A program made the translations under genes and the position numbers. A model generated the notes under the pieces. The model saw only the letters and a program-made list of their open reading frames with translations, was not told where the DNA came from and searched no databases. 64,000 bases of DNA from an uncultured Verrucomicrobiae bacterium (GTDB taxonomy: Bacteria > Verrucomicrobiota > Verrucomicrobiia > Limisphaerales > UBA1096), in NCBI GenBank assembly GCA_937770485.1, contig CALJHX010000019.1, positions 1-64,000 on the forward strand. The letters run 5' to 3'. Positions 19,126-30,348 of this stretch are shown piece by piece. Position 1 is the first letter of the stretch, and each line of letters starts with the position of its first letter.

Positions 19126-21126
19126 TTAATCTCCAGCCGTAATCCCGAGGCTGAGCAGCCCAAGATTCCCGTCATTCAGTTCGTTCACGTGGGCTTGGGC
19201 CAACACCGTTTCCCCGGTCTTCGTCGTGGCAAGCAGTTCGACGAAATAGGATGTGGAGTCCGTTGCCTCGGCTTGGGTCACGGCGGCGATTCGCTTCAAC
19301 TTCAAGCCGGCCTTGGCCGCCGGTTCCTGGCCAAGGACGAACCCGGCCAAGCGCTTGGCCAAGGGCGAATCGGTTTTGACCGGGTTCAACTCGACACTCC
19401 CAGATATGAGTGAAACAAAGTTCTCGTGGTCGTCTTCGACCAGGCCGCTTGGCACGATCGGGACAATCGTGATCCCCAACTCCGACTGCATGAACACCGT
19501 GAGCACTTCACTCTGGTTTGTCTCCAGGTCCATTCCCACTTCAATAAATGCCGTCGCCTCGTCACCTTCCGGGGTTGTGAGGCTCAAGACCAAGTGATCT
19601 GTTGCCTCTCCTGTTTCGAGGCTGGAAATCACTTCAACCAGTGACCAGTTTTTCCCAGTGCGCTCATTCAGGTCAGCCAATGCAAATTCTGCAGACTCAG
19701 CGGACCGATTCGTGTCAGACGCATTCGGAGCAAGGGCCAAGCCGTCATCCAACTCGATCGACTCCATGCGACGAAGCATCTCCCACCGATCGTCCACATT
19801 CAGCTTCGTCACGAAATGCGTTTTTTGAACGCCGGCCTCGGCGAGTTCGGCGTAAACCGAAACCGGCTGTTGCTGTTCATTGTTGCCGCGCAACTCAACC
19901 AGATATTGGGGGCCGAAAATAGGGGGCAACAAACGTACGACGGATTCCACGGTCGTCCCCGTGACGTAGCGCCCATCAATATTTAACCGCGCCAGCACGG
20001 TCTTGGCCAGGTCTTCTGCCAGTTTGCTGCCGGGATCGAGTGGTTTGCCTCCGCTAAAATCGAACACGCCCGGCGAGGCCAACTCCTTCGGGGCCAACCG
20101 AATGCGGTAATACAACGCACTGGGCCGGTTATTGCGGGAGTCGATCCACTCGACGGTTTCCCCCTCGCCGTCGAGACTCCCGACCGTTTTCCAGTTGGCC
20201 AAGTCGGCTGAGTCCTCCACCAACAAGGTGTAATTGTTTGCCCCGAAAAACCGGATCTTCAGCGGCGCATCCGGCTCAGGGCCGAGAAAGATCGGCGGCA
20301 ACGCAAAGATCGGCGGGAGGCCGCCCACCACGGAGTCGCCGGGGTTCACATGAATCAAAAACCGCTCGGTCGAGGCAGCGACGATCGGGCGCTTAGTCAA
20401 GCTCGTTTGGCGTATGATGCTAAGCTCGTAGCCCGACTGATCTGCCTTGGCTTGGAGTGGCTGGGCCAGATAAACCAGCGTGTGCCCGGCTGCCTCGTTT
20501 CGCTGCACGCGAAACAATTCCCTGTCCGCTCCCGCAAGTGAAATCTCCGCGCCGGTGCTGTCGGAGAACACCACACCGTGCGGCGTCCACGAGTCGAGAT
20601 TCAACCCGTGTCCGACCGGGTCGGACAGATCGTAAAAAACATTTTTCGGAACTTGGATGGAATACTTTATGATTTCCTCGGGCAAAAAGTCGGGCGTGTC
20701 ATCGGTCGGCTTGAGTGTCAGCCGATGTCCCGTGTCCCCCGCTTTCAGGACGATCGCCCCCTCCTGCCCCTTGGCCAAAGTGTACCTTCGGGAAATTAGG
20801 TCGACCGGGAAAGTGGTGACCTCACCCGACAGGGAACGAAACCGGATCGTGTTATCGGCGGAGTCAATCGACCAAACACCGTGACCGTCACCGGTCGCGG
20901 ATGTCAGCAAAGGGTACCGGGAATAGAACCGGCCCTCCGGGGAGACGTACAGGACAACTTCCCTGCCGATCGAGTCGGTTCCCCCCCACACTGCAGATTC
21001 CTCGAAAAACTGGCCCTTGGCCAAGCTGGGGATCAGGCAAACCAGGGCGATTGCGATGCCCAGCGCCCTTCGGCTTTGTCGGATCAAAAACATGATTCCA
21101 CGCTCATACTTAACAGATTTGCTCAC
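19126..21126 (-). CDS. Large exported protein of unknown function
   Basis: The reading frame opens at 21144 (TTG). GTG at 21126 gives VSKSVKYERGI, similar to the MSKYTSFKRDI start of the neighbouring propeller protein; the signal peptide proper begins at the ATG at 21093 (MFLIRQSRRALGIAIALVCLIPSLAKG). The body is beta-rich. It has one Verrucomicrobial-type strand pair (LLVEDSADLANWKTVGSLDGEG and ALYYRIRL) and, near the end, two related segments (KPLDPGSKLAEDLAKTVLARL and SVELNPVKTDSPLAKRLAGFVL) that suggest an internal duplication. No enzyme motif is seen. It is divergent from the tetR-like gene and probably regulated by it. Confidence 0.82.
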   Translation of the reverse strand: MSKSVKYERGIMFLIRQSRRALGIAIALVCLIPSLAKGQFFEESAVWGGTDSIGREVVLYVSPEGRFYSRYPLLTSATGDGHGVWSIDSADNTIRFRSLSGEVTTFPVDLISRRYTLAKGQEGAIVLKAGDTGHRLTLKPTDDTPDFLPEEIIKYSIQVPKNVFYDLSDPVGHGLNLDSWTPHGVVFSDSTGAEISLAGADRELFRVQRNEAAGHTLVYLAQPLQAKADQSGYELSIIRQTSLTKRPIVAASTERFLIHVNPGDSVVGGLPPIFALPPIFLGPEPDAPLKIRFFGANNYTLLVEDSADLANWKTVGSLDGEGETVEWIDSRNNRPSALYYRIRLAPKELASPGVFDFSGGKPLDPGSKLAEDLAKTVLARLNIDGRYVTGTTVESVVRLLPPIFGPQYLVELRGNNEQQQPVSVYAELAEAGVQKTHFVTKLNVDDRWEMLRRMESIELDDGLALAPNASDTNRSAESAEFALADLNERTGKNWSLVEVISSLETGEATDHLVLSLTTPEGDEATAFIEVGMDLETNQSEVLTVFMQSELGITIVPIVPSGLVEDDHENFVSLISGSVELNPVKTDSPLAKRLAGFVLGQEPAAKAGLKLKRIAAVTQAEATDSTSYFVELLATTKTGETVLAQAHVNELNDGNLGLLSLGITAGD

Positions 21127-21172
21127 CCTCTCCCGCCGGCGCAAACGCTCACTAAAGGCAGCCAGACGCGTA

Positions 21173-21200
21173 AATCTATCAACTGATTGATTCGTGTCAA
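21173..21200 (-). promoter_or_regulatory. Candidate TetR-controlled promoter of the 672-aa exported protein gene
   Basis: On the minus strand: TTGACA (-35, 21200-21195), 16 bases, TAGATT (-10, 21178-21173). The same ATCAATCAGTTGAT palindrome (21178-21191) as in front of the beta-propeller gene lies between the boxes, and TAAAT/CTATC flanks are shared too. Confidence 0.62.
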
Positions 21201-21256
21201 TCGATTTTTCGAGATTTTTTTTGAAAAAAAATGTGACATTTCAGCTTTTTTAAGTT

Positions 21257-21268
21257 AGTCGGTTGACT
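21257..21268 (+). promoter_or_regulatory. Operator-like palindrome in front of the TetR gene
   Basis: AGTCGGTTGACT (AGTC-GGTT-GACT), 9 bases before the ATG. Its centre GTCGGTTGAC matches ATCAGTTGAT of the other two sites at the symmetric positions (RTCRGTTGAY). It would fit autorepression. Confidence 0.5.
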
Positions 21269-21277
21269 GTTTTCTTA

Positions 21278-21964
21278 ATGGCTGACAAAAGTAATGGCCT
21301 GAATAAGGGTGAAAAAACCCGCATTTTGCTGCTGAACACCGCCGAAAGGTTGTTCGGTCAAAACGGCGTGACGGCCACGTCCTTGCGTGAAGTAATGAAG
21401 GTTGCGGATGTCAACATGGCCATGGTTCATTACTATTTCAAAAACAAGGAAGGCCTTCTCGATGCCATCTTGGAACGGCGGCTCGTTCCCATCAATCAAG
21501 CCCGATTGAACCTGCTTGGTCAATACGCCCTTGAAGCCGGCGGCCAACCCATTGGCATGGACGACATCATCAAGGCGTACGTCGAGCCGTTCATCCGGCT
21601 TCGCGACAATGCCGACGAGGGGGGCGGGGATTTTCTCAAGCTCTTTGCCTGGCTGCGAATGGAGCCGAATTTCGCCTACCATCAATTGATGAAAAAACAC
21701 CTCGGCGTTTCCCTGACAGCGTTTCAGAAGGAACTCAAGCGGTCGCTCCCGGATAAAACCGACGAGGAACTTAACTGGAAGTGGGCGTTCCTCGGGGGAA
21801 CAGTGGTGATGACGATCACGCTGATGGATCAGATCGACTGGTTCAACGACGAGGGGGACATGGGCGGCAGCGCCGACTGGATTATCAATAACCTGGTCAA
21901 CTACACTTCGGCTGGGTTCCAATCCTACTTCATTCCCGAACCGACCCCGCAGCCAAGCGCATGA
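21278..21964 (+). CDS. TetR-family transcriptional regulator
   Basis: The ATG at 21278 gives a 228-residue protein. Residues about 10-60 form the TetR helix-turn-helix (KTRILLLNTAERLFGQNGVTATSLREVMKVADVNMAMVHYYFKNKEGLL, abridged to its landmarks: RILLLNTAERLF, TATSLREVMKVA, HYYFKNKEGLL). The C-terminal two thirds are helical and ligand-binding/dimerising, of the type with a C-terminal domain like that of CecR/PsrA relatives. The ligand is unknown. It is divergent from one exported-protein gene and 2.4 kb from a second; both have matching operator-like sequences, so it is probably their local repressor. Confidence 0.92.
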   Translation: MADKSNGLNKGEKTRILLLNTAERLFGQNGVTATSLREVMKVADVNMAMVHYYFKNKEGLLDAILERRLVPINQARLNLLGQYALEAGGQPIGMDDIIKAYVEPFIRLRDNADEGGGDFLKLFAWLRMEPNFAYHQLMKKHLGVSLTAFQKELKRSLPDKTDEELNWKWAFLGGTVVMTITLMDQIDWFNDEGDMGGSADWIINNLVNYTSAGFQSYFIPEPTPQPSA

Positions 21965-21978
21965 CCGGTTGGGGCGCG

Positions 21979-22854
21979 TCAACTGGCGAGCTTGATGAGA
22001 TATTTTTGGATGCGATCCCGCTCCCCGAGATGCCTCTTTTTCTGGTAAATCTGGTGAAGGTTTGAGCAGATACGCATCAGAATGCGCCGCGGAGTCGTCG
22101 TGGAGAGAAAGCCCGAATCCAGACCGTACCCGCACTGCTTGAGTCGGGTGGCGTAATCGGAGTGGGTCAAAAAATTACCCCCGTTGAATGGGTCAATATA
22201 AATGGTGAACGCCGGGGACTGCAGTCGCAGGAGGAAATGGCCCGGCATCCCCACGCCGGTCACCGGAAGGCCAAGCCGGCGGGCGACAAAAAGATACACG
22301 AGGCACAGGCTGATCGGGTTGCCCAAGCGGCGGTCGATAACCCGGTTTAGATAGCTGTTCTGAGGATCGTAGTAGCTCGCCTTGTCGCCGCGGAACCGTT
22401 CCTTCCGATACAGGACACGGTTGATCGCCATCAGTGCGGCCGGCTTGCTTTGGCTTGGATCGCTAACTTCGCGCACCTGTTCTGCATAACCATCCAACTC
22501 GGCCCGATAAGCTCCCTGGTCGAAACTGGGGAAAGCCGTTCGGACCAAGAGCCACACGCCTTTCTCGAGATTGAGTTGCTCCCCGCCGCGATTACAAAAG
22601 GCGACGAACTCACGATCCGCCACACATCGTTCCAGTTGCGTGAGTAGTTCCCATGAATGCTTACGGACGAGTCGATCCCCACTTTTGAGACCGGCCTTCA
22701 GCCAGGGCCGGGCTTCGATGCCACAGTTGACCAATGTCTGCCGGATAGCTTGAAATACCTCGGGGTCGGGGTCGGACAACAGGCGAACCAACGCTCCCTT
22801 GTCCTTCTCGGAAAGAGAGGCCAGCTCCAGCGGATTTGCCAATAGAGCCTTCAT
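21979..22854 (-). CDS. SirB1-type transglutaminase-like protein with HEAT-like N-terminus
   Basis: Residues 1-80 form helical HEAT-like repeats. Residues about 110-290 match the SirB1/transglutaminase-like core-2 family: LGNPISLCLVYLFVARRLGLPV, then GMPGHFLLRL, then YIDPFNGGNFLT. In this family the catalytic Cys of classical transglutaminases is usually at the S-L-C position seen here, but enzymatic activity is not established. It converges with the tetR-like gene, with only 14 bases between stops. Confidence 0.88.
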   Translation of the reverse strand: MKALLANPLELASLSEKDKGALVRLLSDPDPEVFQAIRQTLVNCGIEARPWLKAGLKSGDRLVRKHSWELLTQLERCVADREFVAFCNRGGEQLNLEKGVWLLVRTAFPSFDQGAYRAELDGYAEQVREVSDPSQSKPAALMAINRVLYRKERFRGDKASYYDPQNSYLNRVIDRRLGNPISLCLVYLFVARRLGLPVTGVGMPGHFLLRLQSPAFTIYIDPFNGGNFLTHSDYATRLKQCGYGLDSGFLSTTTPRRILMRICSNLHQIYQKKRHLGERDRIQKYLIKLAS

Positions 22855-22867
22855 GACTTGATCAAGA

Positions 22868-23068
22868 CGTATTTACGCACCGAAGCGCAGAGGAGGCAAC
22901 CAAGAGTTATTCACAACACTTTTCTAAAGAAAACATTCATCGAACACGAAAAGCGACAAAAATAGACACGGATTTCACGGATAGACAGGGATTTGGAGAG
23001 CTAAAAACTGAACACTCAAAAGGGGTACGCATTGGGAGCTGAAAACTTGAAACTTGAAACTTGAAACT
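22868..23068. repeat. Dispersed intergenic repeat, locus 2
   Basis: The gap 22855-23141 holds no gene. It contains AAGCGCAGAGGAGG (about 22883), GACACGGATTTCACGGATAG (22965-22985) and tandem CTTGAAA heptamers (23041-23068). These are reverse-complement or same-strand matches to the pieces at locus 1 (5.8-6.0 kb) and locus 3 (43.7 kb). Confidence 0.68.
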
Positions 23069-23141
23069 CCATTAGGTTATTAATATCCGTGTTCGCTTAG
23101 GATTCCCGGCTTAGCCAAGCAGCCCGGTTAGGCGACTGAAG

Positions 23142-25495
<2,354 letters not shown>

Positions 25496-25531
25496 ATTGC
25501 TTCTTTAACCAGATCTAGTTACTGGTTCACA

Positions 25532-26128
25532 ATGGAAAATTTACCCCCTGTAATTCTTGCCTCCACCTCTCCGAGACGATCGGAGTTGCTCTGCTCGATG
25601 GAGATCGAGTTCGAGATCGTGCCAAGCCACGCGGAAGAAGTGATGGAAGCCAGCGACTTTATCCCCGACCTCTGCGAAGCCAACGCCAAAAAAAAGGCTG
25701 AGCCGATTGCCGAGCTCCATCCGGAATGCTTGGTGATTGCCGCCGATACCATCGTTTACCTCGAGGATGAACTGTTCGGCAAACCAACCCATATTGACGA
25801 GGCCAGCCGCATGTTGTCCAAGCTGCAGGGGCGCACACACCAGGTTTCGACCGGCGTCTCGCTGATTTATCACAACGACGAAATCAACAAGACGTTCTCG
25901 GTGATCACCAACGTCACTTTCCTGCCGCTCAGCAAGGAGCAGATCGACGAGTACCTTGCAGGGATCGATCCACTCGACAAGGCCGGCGGCTACGCCATAC
26001 AGCAGGACAAGCACAAGCTTATCAAGCGGGTCTCCGGCTCTGTTTCTAACGTGGTAGGTCTGCCCGTCGAACGCCTTAAGGAGGAGTTGAACCACCTGTT
26101 CATCGAAAAAATCGAGGAACAGTGGTGA
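25532..26128 (+). CDS. maf: Maf-like nucleoside triphosphate pyrophosphatase
   Basis: House-cleaning pyrophosphatase that hydrolyses modified or canonical NTPs. It starts with ILASTSPRRSELL, the Maf signature SxSPRR, and contains AADTIVYLEDELFGKP, GRTHQVSTGVSLI and DKAGGYAIQ. Length 198 is typical. It is 36 bp downstream of pyrG and probably co-transcribed with it. Confidence 0.95.
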   Translation: MENLPPVILASTSPRRSELLCSMEIEFEIVPSHAEEVMEASDFIPDLCEANAKKKAEPIAELHPECLVIAADTIVYLEDELFGKPTHIDEASRMLSKLQGRTHQVSTGVSLIYHNDEINKTFSVITNVTFLPLSKEQIDEYLAGIDPLDKAGGYAIQQDKHKLIKRVSGSVSNVVGLPVERLKEELNHLFIEKIEEQW

Positions 26129-26264
26129 GCTTGGCCACTTGGTTTTGAACCTTTCAGCAGCGTTCATGTCCAACTTTTCCCTTGCCGTCAGGGCGATTGG
26201 AGATTGATTCCCTGCCAACTCGGGCATAGACCTTGGTCCTACCAAATAGGGCCACCCGATCCAT

Positions 26265-27659
26265 ATGCTACGCAACCAACGACAAATCCATACAAGCATC
26301 AACAAGGTGCTCGACGGTTTGGTTTTTGCCATTAGCCTTTGGCTGGCACACGGGTTGCGCGCCGTGTTGCAATTCGAGGTCTTCGGTGGCACGGCTGAAA
26401 TCGCGCCCTTCGAGGGGGCGTACGTTTGGATCAGTGTCCTGCTCCTGTTTGTGGCTCCCTTCGTCCTGGACACCGAGGGGTTTTATTCGCGTTCCGCTTG
26501 GCCAAGCCGCGCCCAGACCATCTGGCCGCTAGCCAAGGCCTCCGTGTTGATCACACTGCTCATCATCACGGTGATGTTCACCTTCAAGATTCAACTTACT
26601 CGCTCGGTGATCCTGATTTTTGCCGGGCTCAGCATCGCGCTGGCCTGGGCCAAGGAGGAAGGCTCGCTTCGTTGGCAGCGGCGACGCCTGACCCGCGCCG
26701 ACCTCCAGAAACGAATCATCTTGCTCGGCTCGCCGGAGGAAACGCAGAACATGCTCGGCCGCATCGACGACACCAACGACACGAGCTACCGCGTCGTGCT
26801 GCAGTTCAACATCGACCGCAAACCGATCGACGATCTCCTGCGACAAATGCATGAGCACTCCGCCAATGTCGTTCTCATCAACGCAGGTCACACCAAGTTC
26901 GACAAGATCGAGCAGGTCATAAACGCCTGCGAGCTCGAGGGCGTTGAGGTGTGGCTTGCCGCCGATTTTTTCAACACTCAGATCGCCCGCACCGCGGTCG
27001 ATGATTTTCACGGCGTCCCGCTGCTGGTGTTTCACTCCGCACCGGCTGCCTCCCTGCAGGGCTTGGCAAAGCAGGCCATCGACTCCGTCGGGGCGCTGGC
27101 CATGCTCGTACTTCTCTCGCCTGTGTTGCTGCTGTGCGCCCTGGCCGTGAAGTCCAACTCGACCGGCCCGGTTTTGTTTCGCCAAAAAAGAAGCGGCATC
27201 AACGGGCGACCGTTCACCATGTATAAATTCCGTTCTATGGTCACCAACGCCGAGCAGCGCAAGCACGAGCTTGCGGCCATGAACGAGATGAGTGGCCCGG
27301 TGTTCAAGGTCTCCAACGATCCTCGCATCACGCCGGTCGGCCGCTTTCTACGGCGGTTCAGCCTCGACGAACTGCCCCAGTTGTTCAACGTCCTCAAGGG
27401 AGCCATGAGCCTCGTCGGCCCGAGGCCCCTGCCGGTGGACGAGACCAGGCGCTTCGAGGATCTCTCCCATCGCCGCCGCCTCAGCGTCAAGCCCGGCCTC
27501 ACCTGCCTGTGGCAGATCAGCGGTCGCAACGAAGTCAAAGAATTCTCCGATTGGGTGCGCCTCGACCTCGAGTACATCGACAACTGGTCGCTTTGGCTCG
27601 ATATTAAGATCCTCTTCCGCACCATCCCGGTCGTTTTCATCGGCACTGGCGCAAAGTGA
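26265..27659 (+). CDS. Polyprenyl-phosphate sugar phosphotransferase (WbaP/ExoY-like)
   Basis: Initiates exopolysaccharide or O-antigen synthesis by moving a sugar-1-phosphate onto undecaprenyl phosphate. Four to five N-terminal membrane helices are followed by a soluble Rossmann-like middle part (ILLGSPEETQNMLGRID). The C-terminal catalytic bacterial sugar transferase domain has LFRQKRSGINGRPF, MYKFRSM, DPRITPVGRFLRRFSLDELPQ, LVGPRPLP and KPGLTCLWQISGR. Length 464 is normal. The 136-bp gap after maf shows nothing recognisable. Confidence 0.95.
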   Translation: MLRNQRQIHTSINKVLDGLVFAISLWLAHGLRAVLQFEVFGGTAEIAPFEGAYVWISVLLLFVAPFVLDTEGFYSRSAWPSRAQTIWPLAKASVLITLLIITVMFTFKIQLTRSVILIFAGLSIALAWAKEEGSLRWQRRRLTRADLQKRIILLGSPEETQNMLGRIDDTNDTSYRVVLQFNIDRKPIDDLLRQMHEHSANVVLINAGHTKFDKIEQVINACELEGVEVWLAADFFNTQIARTAVDDFHGVPLLVFHSAPAASLQGLAKQAIDSVGALAMLVLLSPVLLLCALAVKSNSTGPVLFRQKRSGINGRPFTMYKFRSMVTNAEQRKHELAAMNEMSGPVFKVSNDPRITPVGRFLRRFSLDELPQLFNVLKGAMSLVGPRPLPVDETRRFEDLSHRRRLSVKPGLTCLWQISGRNEVKEFSDWVRLDLEYIDNWSLWLDIKILFRTIPVVFIGTGAK

Positions 27660-27724
27660 ATCTGCTTACCTTTGCGCTTTCACGGACGGGCCGCCTCTGC
27701 TAAATAGTGTACCCGTTCAAGGGC

Positions 27725-28393
27725 ATGGAATTTTTATTCATCGGTTTTGCGGCGGGATTCGCCCACGTGATCTGCGGAGCGGACCACTTAGCCGCGCTGG
27801 CACCCTTCGCCGCACGCCGCGAACAGCACGCCGCTTGGCGACTGGGCCTCCACTGGGGCCTTGGCCACGCCGGTGGCGTCGCGCTGATCGGCCTGCTCGT
27901 CTGGCTCCTCAAGGGCACTGCCGCCGCCGAGTGGCTCTCCACCGGAGCGGAGCAGCTTGTCGGCGTGCTGCTGATCGCCATCGGCGCGCTGGGCATCCGC
28001 TCCCTGTTGCGGCACCGCGTCCACACCCACGAACACGATCACTTCGGCATTCGGCACTCGCACATCCACGCACACCTTGGCCAGGCCCACTCCCGCACAA
28101 GCCATAAACACTCGCACGCCGCGCTGGGCATCGGACTGCTGCACGGCACCGCCGGCGGCACGCACCTCTGGGTTGTGCTGCCGACACTCGCCATCGCCAG
28201 CTTCGGCGGCGTCGCCCTCTACCTCGCCGCCTACGCCCTGGCCACTGTCGCGGCGATGACGCTGTTTTCCGCCGGGCTGGGCCGTTTGGCCAGGCGCTTG
28301 GCCAACAACGGCCCGCAGCTTGGCCACGGCTTCGGCCTGGCCTGCTGCACCGCCTCAATGTTCATCGGTGGCTACTGGTTGTTTGCCAGTTAG
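27725..28393 (+). CDS. NicO/RcnA-like metal efflux membrane protein with His-rich loop
   Basis: About six membrane helices with the family motifs FAHVICGADHLAAL and LHWGLGHAGG near the N-terminus and LLHGTAGGTHLW later. A cytoplasmic or periplasmic loop of about 40 residues holds some 13 His (HTHEHDH, HSHIHAH, HKHSH), as in nickel/cobalt efflux proteins and HupE/UreJ-like permeases. The specific metal is not clear. ATG 27725 preferred; GTG at 27707 also possible. Confidence 0.85.
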   Translation: MEFLFIGFAAGFAHVICGADHLAALAPFAARREQHAAWRLGLHWGLGHAGGVALIGLLVWLLKGTAAAEWLSTGAEQLVGVLLIAIGALGIRSLLRHRVHTHEHDHFGIRHSHIHAHLGQAHSRTSHKHSHAALGIGLLHGTAGGTHLWVVLPTLAIASFGGVALYLAAYALATVAAMTLFSAGLGRLARRLANNGPQLGHGFGLACCTASMFIGGYWLFAS

Positions 28394-28417
28394 CCCAGCG
28401 GCAACAGTGCGTAAGTC

Positions 28418-29431
28418 ATGTCCAAGCTGATCCACCAAGCCATCGACTCGCTGCTCAAGGAAACTTCCCGCTCATTTTACCTGACCCTCAAGGCGCTCCC
28501 GCCCCGCATCCGGCCACAGATTAGCCTCGGCTACCTGCTCGCCCGCATCGCCGACACCATCGCCGACTCGAAAGGCGGCCCCACCGACCAGCGGCTGCGA
28601 GCGCTCGAGCAATTCAACGAGCGCATCCAGGGCCACACCGGTGCACTGCCCAATCTCGCGATCCTCGCCCGGCTCCAGCGCGATCCCGCCGAGGTGCAAC
28701 TGCTCGAGAACGCCGCCGCGCCGCTCACTTACCTCGAGCAGTTTTCCGACGCCGACCGGCAGCTCATCCGGCAGGTGCTCGACACGATCACCGGCGGGCA
28801 GATGCTCGATCTACAGCGCTTCGCCTACGCCACCGGCGACACGATCACCCCGCTCGCGCGAGAGGAGGAACTCGACGACTACACCTACCGCGTCGCCGGT
28901 TGTGTCGGTGAATTCTGGACGCACCTTTCGCTCGCCCACCTCTTTGAGGCCGATGCCGCCACCGAGGCGCGGTTGCTAGAGACCGGCGTGCGTTTCGGCA
29001 AGGGATTGCAACTGGTCAACATCCTGCGTGACATTCCGGCCGACCTGCGCATGGGCCGCTGCTACCTGCCCAGCGCCGTGCTGGCCGAGCACGACCTCAC
29101 GCCGCGCGACCTGCTCACGCCGGAGACCATCGACCGGTTCCGCCCCGTTTACGACAGCTACCTCGACAAAGCCGCCGCGCACCTCGACGCCGCCGGAGAG
29201 TACATCGGGCTGCTGCCGTACCGGCAGTTTCGGCTGCGCGCCGCCAGTATGCTTCCAGTCCTCATCGGCCAGCGGACTCTCGCGCTGCTACGAGGGCAAA
29301 ACGTGCTCGACGCCGAAAACCGAATCAAGGTCTGCCGCCCCGAGATCAAGCAGTTGACCCGACAAACCGCCCTCGCCGTGCCGTCGCGGCGGCGCAGCCA
29401 AAAACTGCTCGACGCCCAACGCCATGCCTGA
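28418..29431 (+). CDS. Squalene/phytoene synthase family enzyme
   Basis: Head-to-head prenyl synthase. The two Asp-rich substrate motifs are DTIAD (residues 46-50) and RDIPAD (D205, D209), and the family segment YRVAGCVGEFWT lies at about 158-169. RSFYLTL near residue 18 is also typical. It probably condenses two farnesyl diphosphates to squalene or presqualene diphosphate for hopanoids or carotenoids; which product cannot be told from motifs alone. Its last eight bases overlap the following lipoprotein gene. Confidence 0.92.
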   Translation: MSKLIHQAIDSLLKETSRSFYLTLKALPPRIRPQISLGYLLARIADTIADSKGGPTDQRLRALEQFNERIQGHTGALPNLAILARLQRDPAEVQLLENAAAPLTYLEQFSDADRQLIRQVLDTITGGQMLDLQRFAYATGDTITPLAREEELDDYTYRVAGCVGEFWTHLSLAHLFEADAATEARLLETGVRFGKGLQLVNILRDIPADLRMGRCYLPSAVLAEHDLTPRDLLTPETIDRFRPVYDSYLDKAAAHLDAAGEYIGLLPYRQFRLRAASMLPVLIGQRTLALLRGQNVLDAENRIKVCRPEIKQLTRQTALAVPSRRRSQKLLDAQRHA

Positions 29432-30149
29432 GCCTGCACGCACCCGAATGCTGATGCTGCTAGCGGCGGCTTGGCTGCTCGCCGGTTGCAGCGGCGACCC
29501 GGCGGCCAAGCCAGGTTTTCACGAGAACAACAAGCACCAGTTTTTTGTCAACAGCCTTGGCATGCAGTTTGTCCAGTTGCCCGGCAGCGACGCCTGGCTC
29601 GGCGTCTGGGAAACCCGAGTCGCCGATTATGCCGCCTTTGCCAACGCCACCACCAACGGCTGGCAGGCCGCCTGGTTTCAGGACACCAACCGCCACCCCG
29701 CCGTCAACGTCCACTGGCACGACGCTCAGGTTTTTTGCGCGTGGCTCAGCCAACGCGAACGCGAGAGCGGCCTGCTCGCCGCCGATGAGGGCTACCGCCT
29801 GCCGACCTCTAGCGAGTGGATCGCCGCGCTTGGCCAAGCGGAGCCAACCGACAGCGGCAACTTCGGCCCGCAACTTGGCAGCGAAAGCTTTGACCGCACC
29901 AGCCCGGTCGGCTCGTTTCCGGGCAACGCGCTTGGCCTGCACGACCTTCGGGGCAACGTGTGGGAATGGTGCACCGCTTGGCCAAGCGAGGAAGGAGTTG
30001 GCCGCATCCTGCGCGGCGGCGGCTGGCGCGACAACAACCCCGGGGTGCTCGCCGCCGACCGCGAACTCATCGTCACCCCCAAGGTCGCCACCGAGGATTA
30101 CGGCTTCCGTTGCATCCTCATCCTCAAACACCCCGCCCAGCCGCACTAA
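29424..30149 (+). CDS. Lipoprotein with formylglycine-generating-enzyme-like (SUMF1) domain
   Basis: The signal peptide ends in the lipobox LLAGC (Cys22). The mature part has the FGE-sulfatase fold markers: LGMQFVQLPG, VWETRVADYAAFA, PAVNVHWHDAQVFCAWLSQ, YRLPTSSEWIAAL, LGLHDLRGNVWEWC, RILRGGGWRDN and YGFRCI. Real sulfatase-activating enzymes have two active-site cysteines near the C-terminus; here only isolated Cys are seen, so it may be a non-catalytic relative. It overlaps the squalene-synthase-like gene by 8 bases. Two 14-base CGCTTGGCCAAGCG palindromes lie in it 148 bp apart. Confidence 0.9.
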   Translation: MPEPARTRMLMLLAAAWLLAGCSGDPAAKPGFHENNKHQFFVNSLGMQFVQLPGSDAWLGVWETRVADYAAFANATTNGWQAAWFQDTNRHPAVNVHWHDAQVFCAWLSQRERESGLLAADEGYRLPTSSEWIAALGQAEPTDSGNFGPQLGSESFDRTSPVGSFPGNALGLHDLRGNVWEWCTAWPSEEGVGRILRGGGWRDNNPGVLAADRELIVTPKVATEDYGFRCILILKHPAQPH

Positions 30150-30152
30150 AAG

Positions 30153-30222
30153 GAGTCGCTCAAAGTTCGCGGCAGCACTCTTGGAGTGAGGTTCTCTGCG
30201 TTTAACCAGTCCTGAGCGACTC
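30153..30222 (+). ncRNA. Candidate structured RNA or leader element upstream of gcvP
   Basis: A perfect 10-bp inverted repeat GAGTCGCTCA ... TGAGCGACTC closes a 70-base segment. Inside it, GCAG/CTGC and CACTC-TTG-GAGTG can stack as an inner arm. It starts three bases after the lipoprotein stop, with no T-run after it. It does not show glycine riboswitch core sequences. It could be a leader of gcvP, a small RNA or a 3'-UTR structure. Confidence 0.4.
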
Positions 30223-30348
30223 GTGATTGGTTCCCGTATTTCAGACTATTTATTCACAATTTGAGAATCTCGCTTGTGGTAGTTTTCCATTTTACCGTAT
30301 ATTGTCCTGAGTTCGGGAAAATGGCTTCCACCCGAGAAAAGAACGATT

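Noticed and set aside
30150..30348. Glycine riboswitch in front of gcvP
   Set aside because: The conserved aptamer core sequences and the typical tandem arrangement were not found; only a different inverted-repeat structure is visible.
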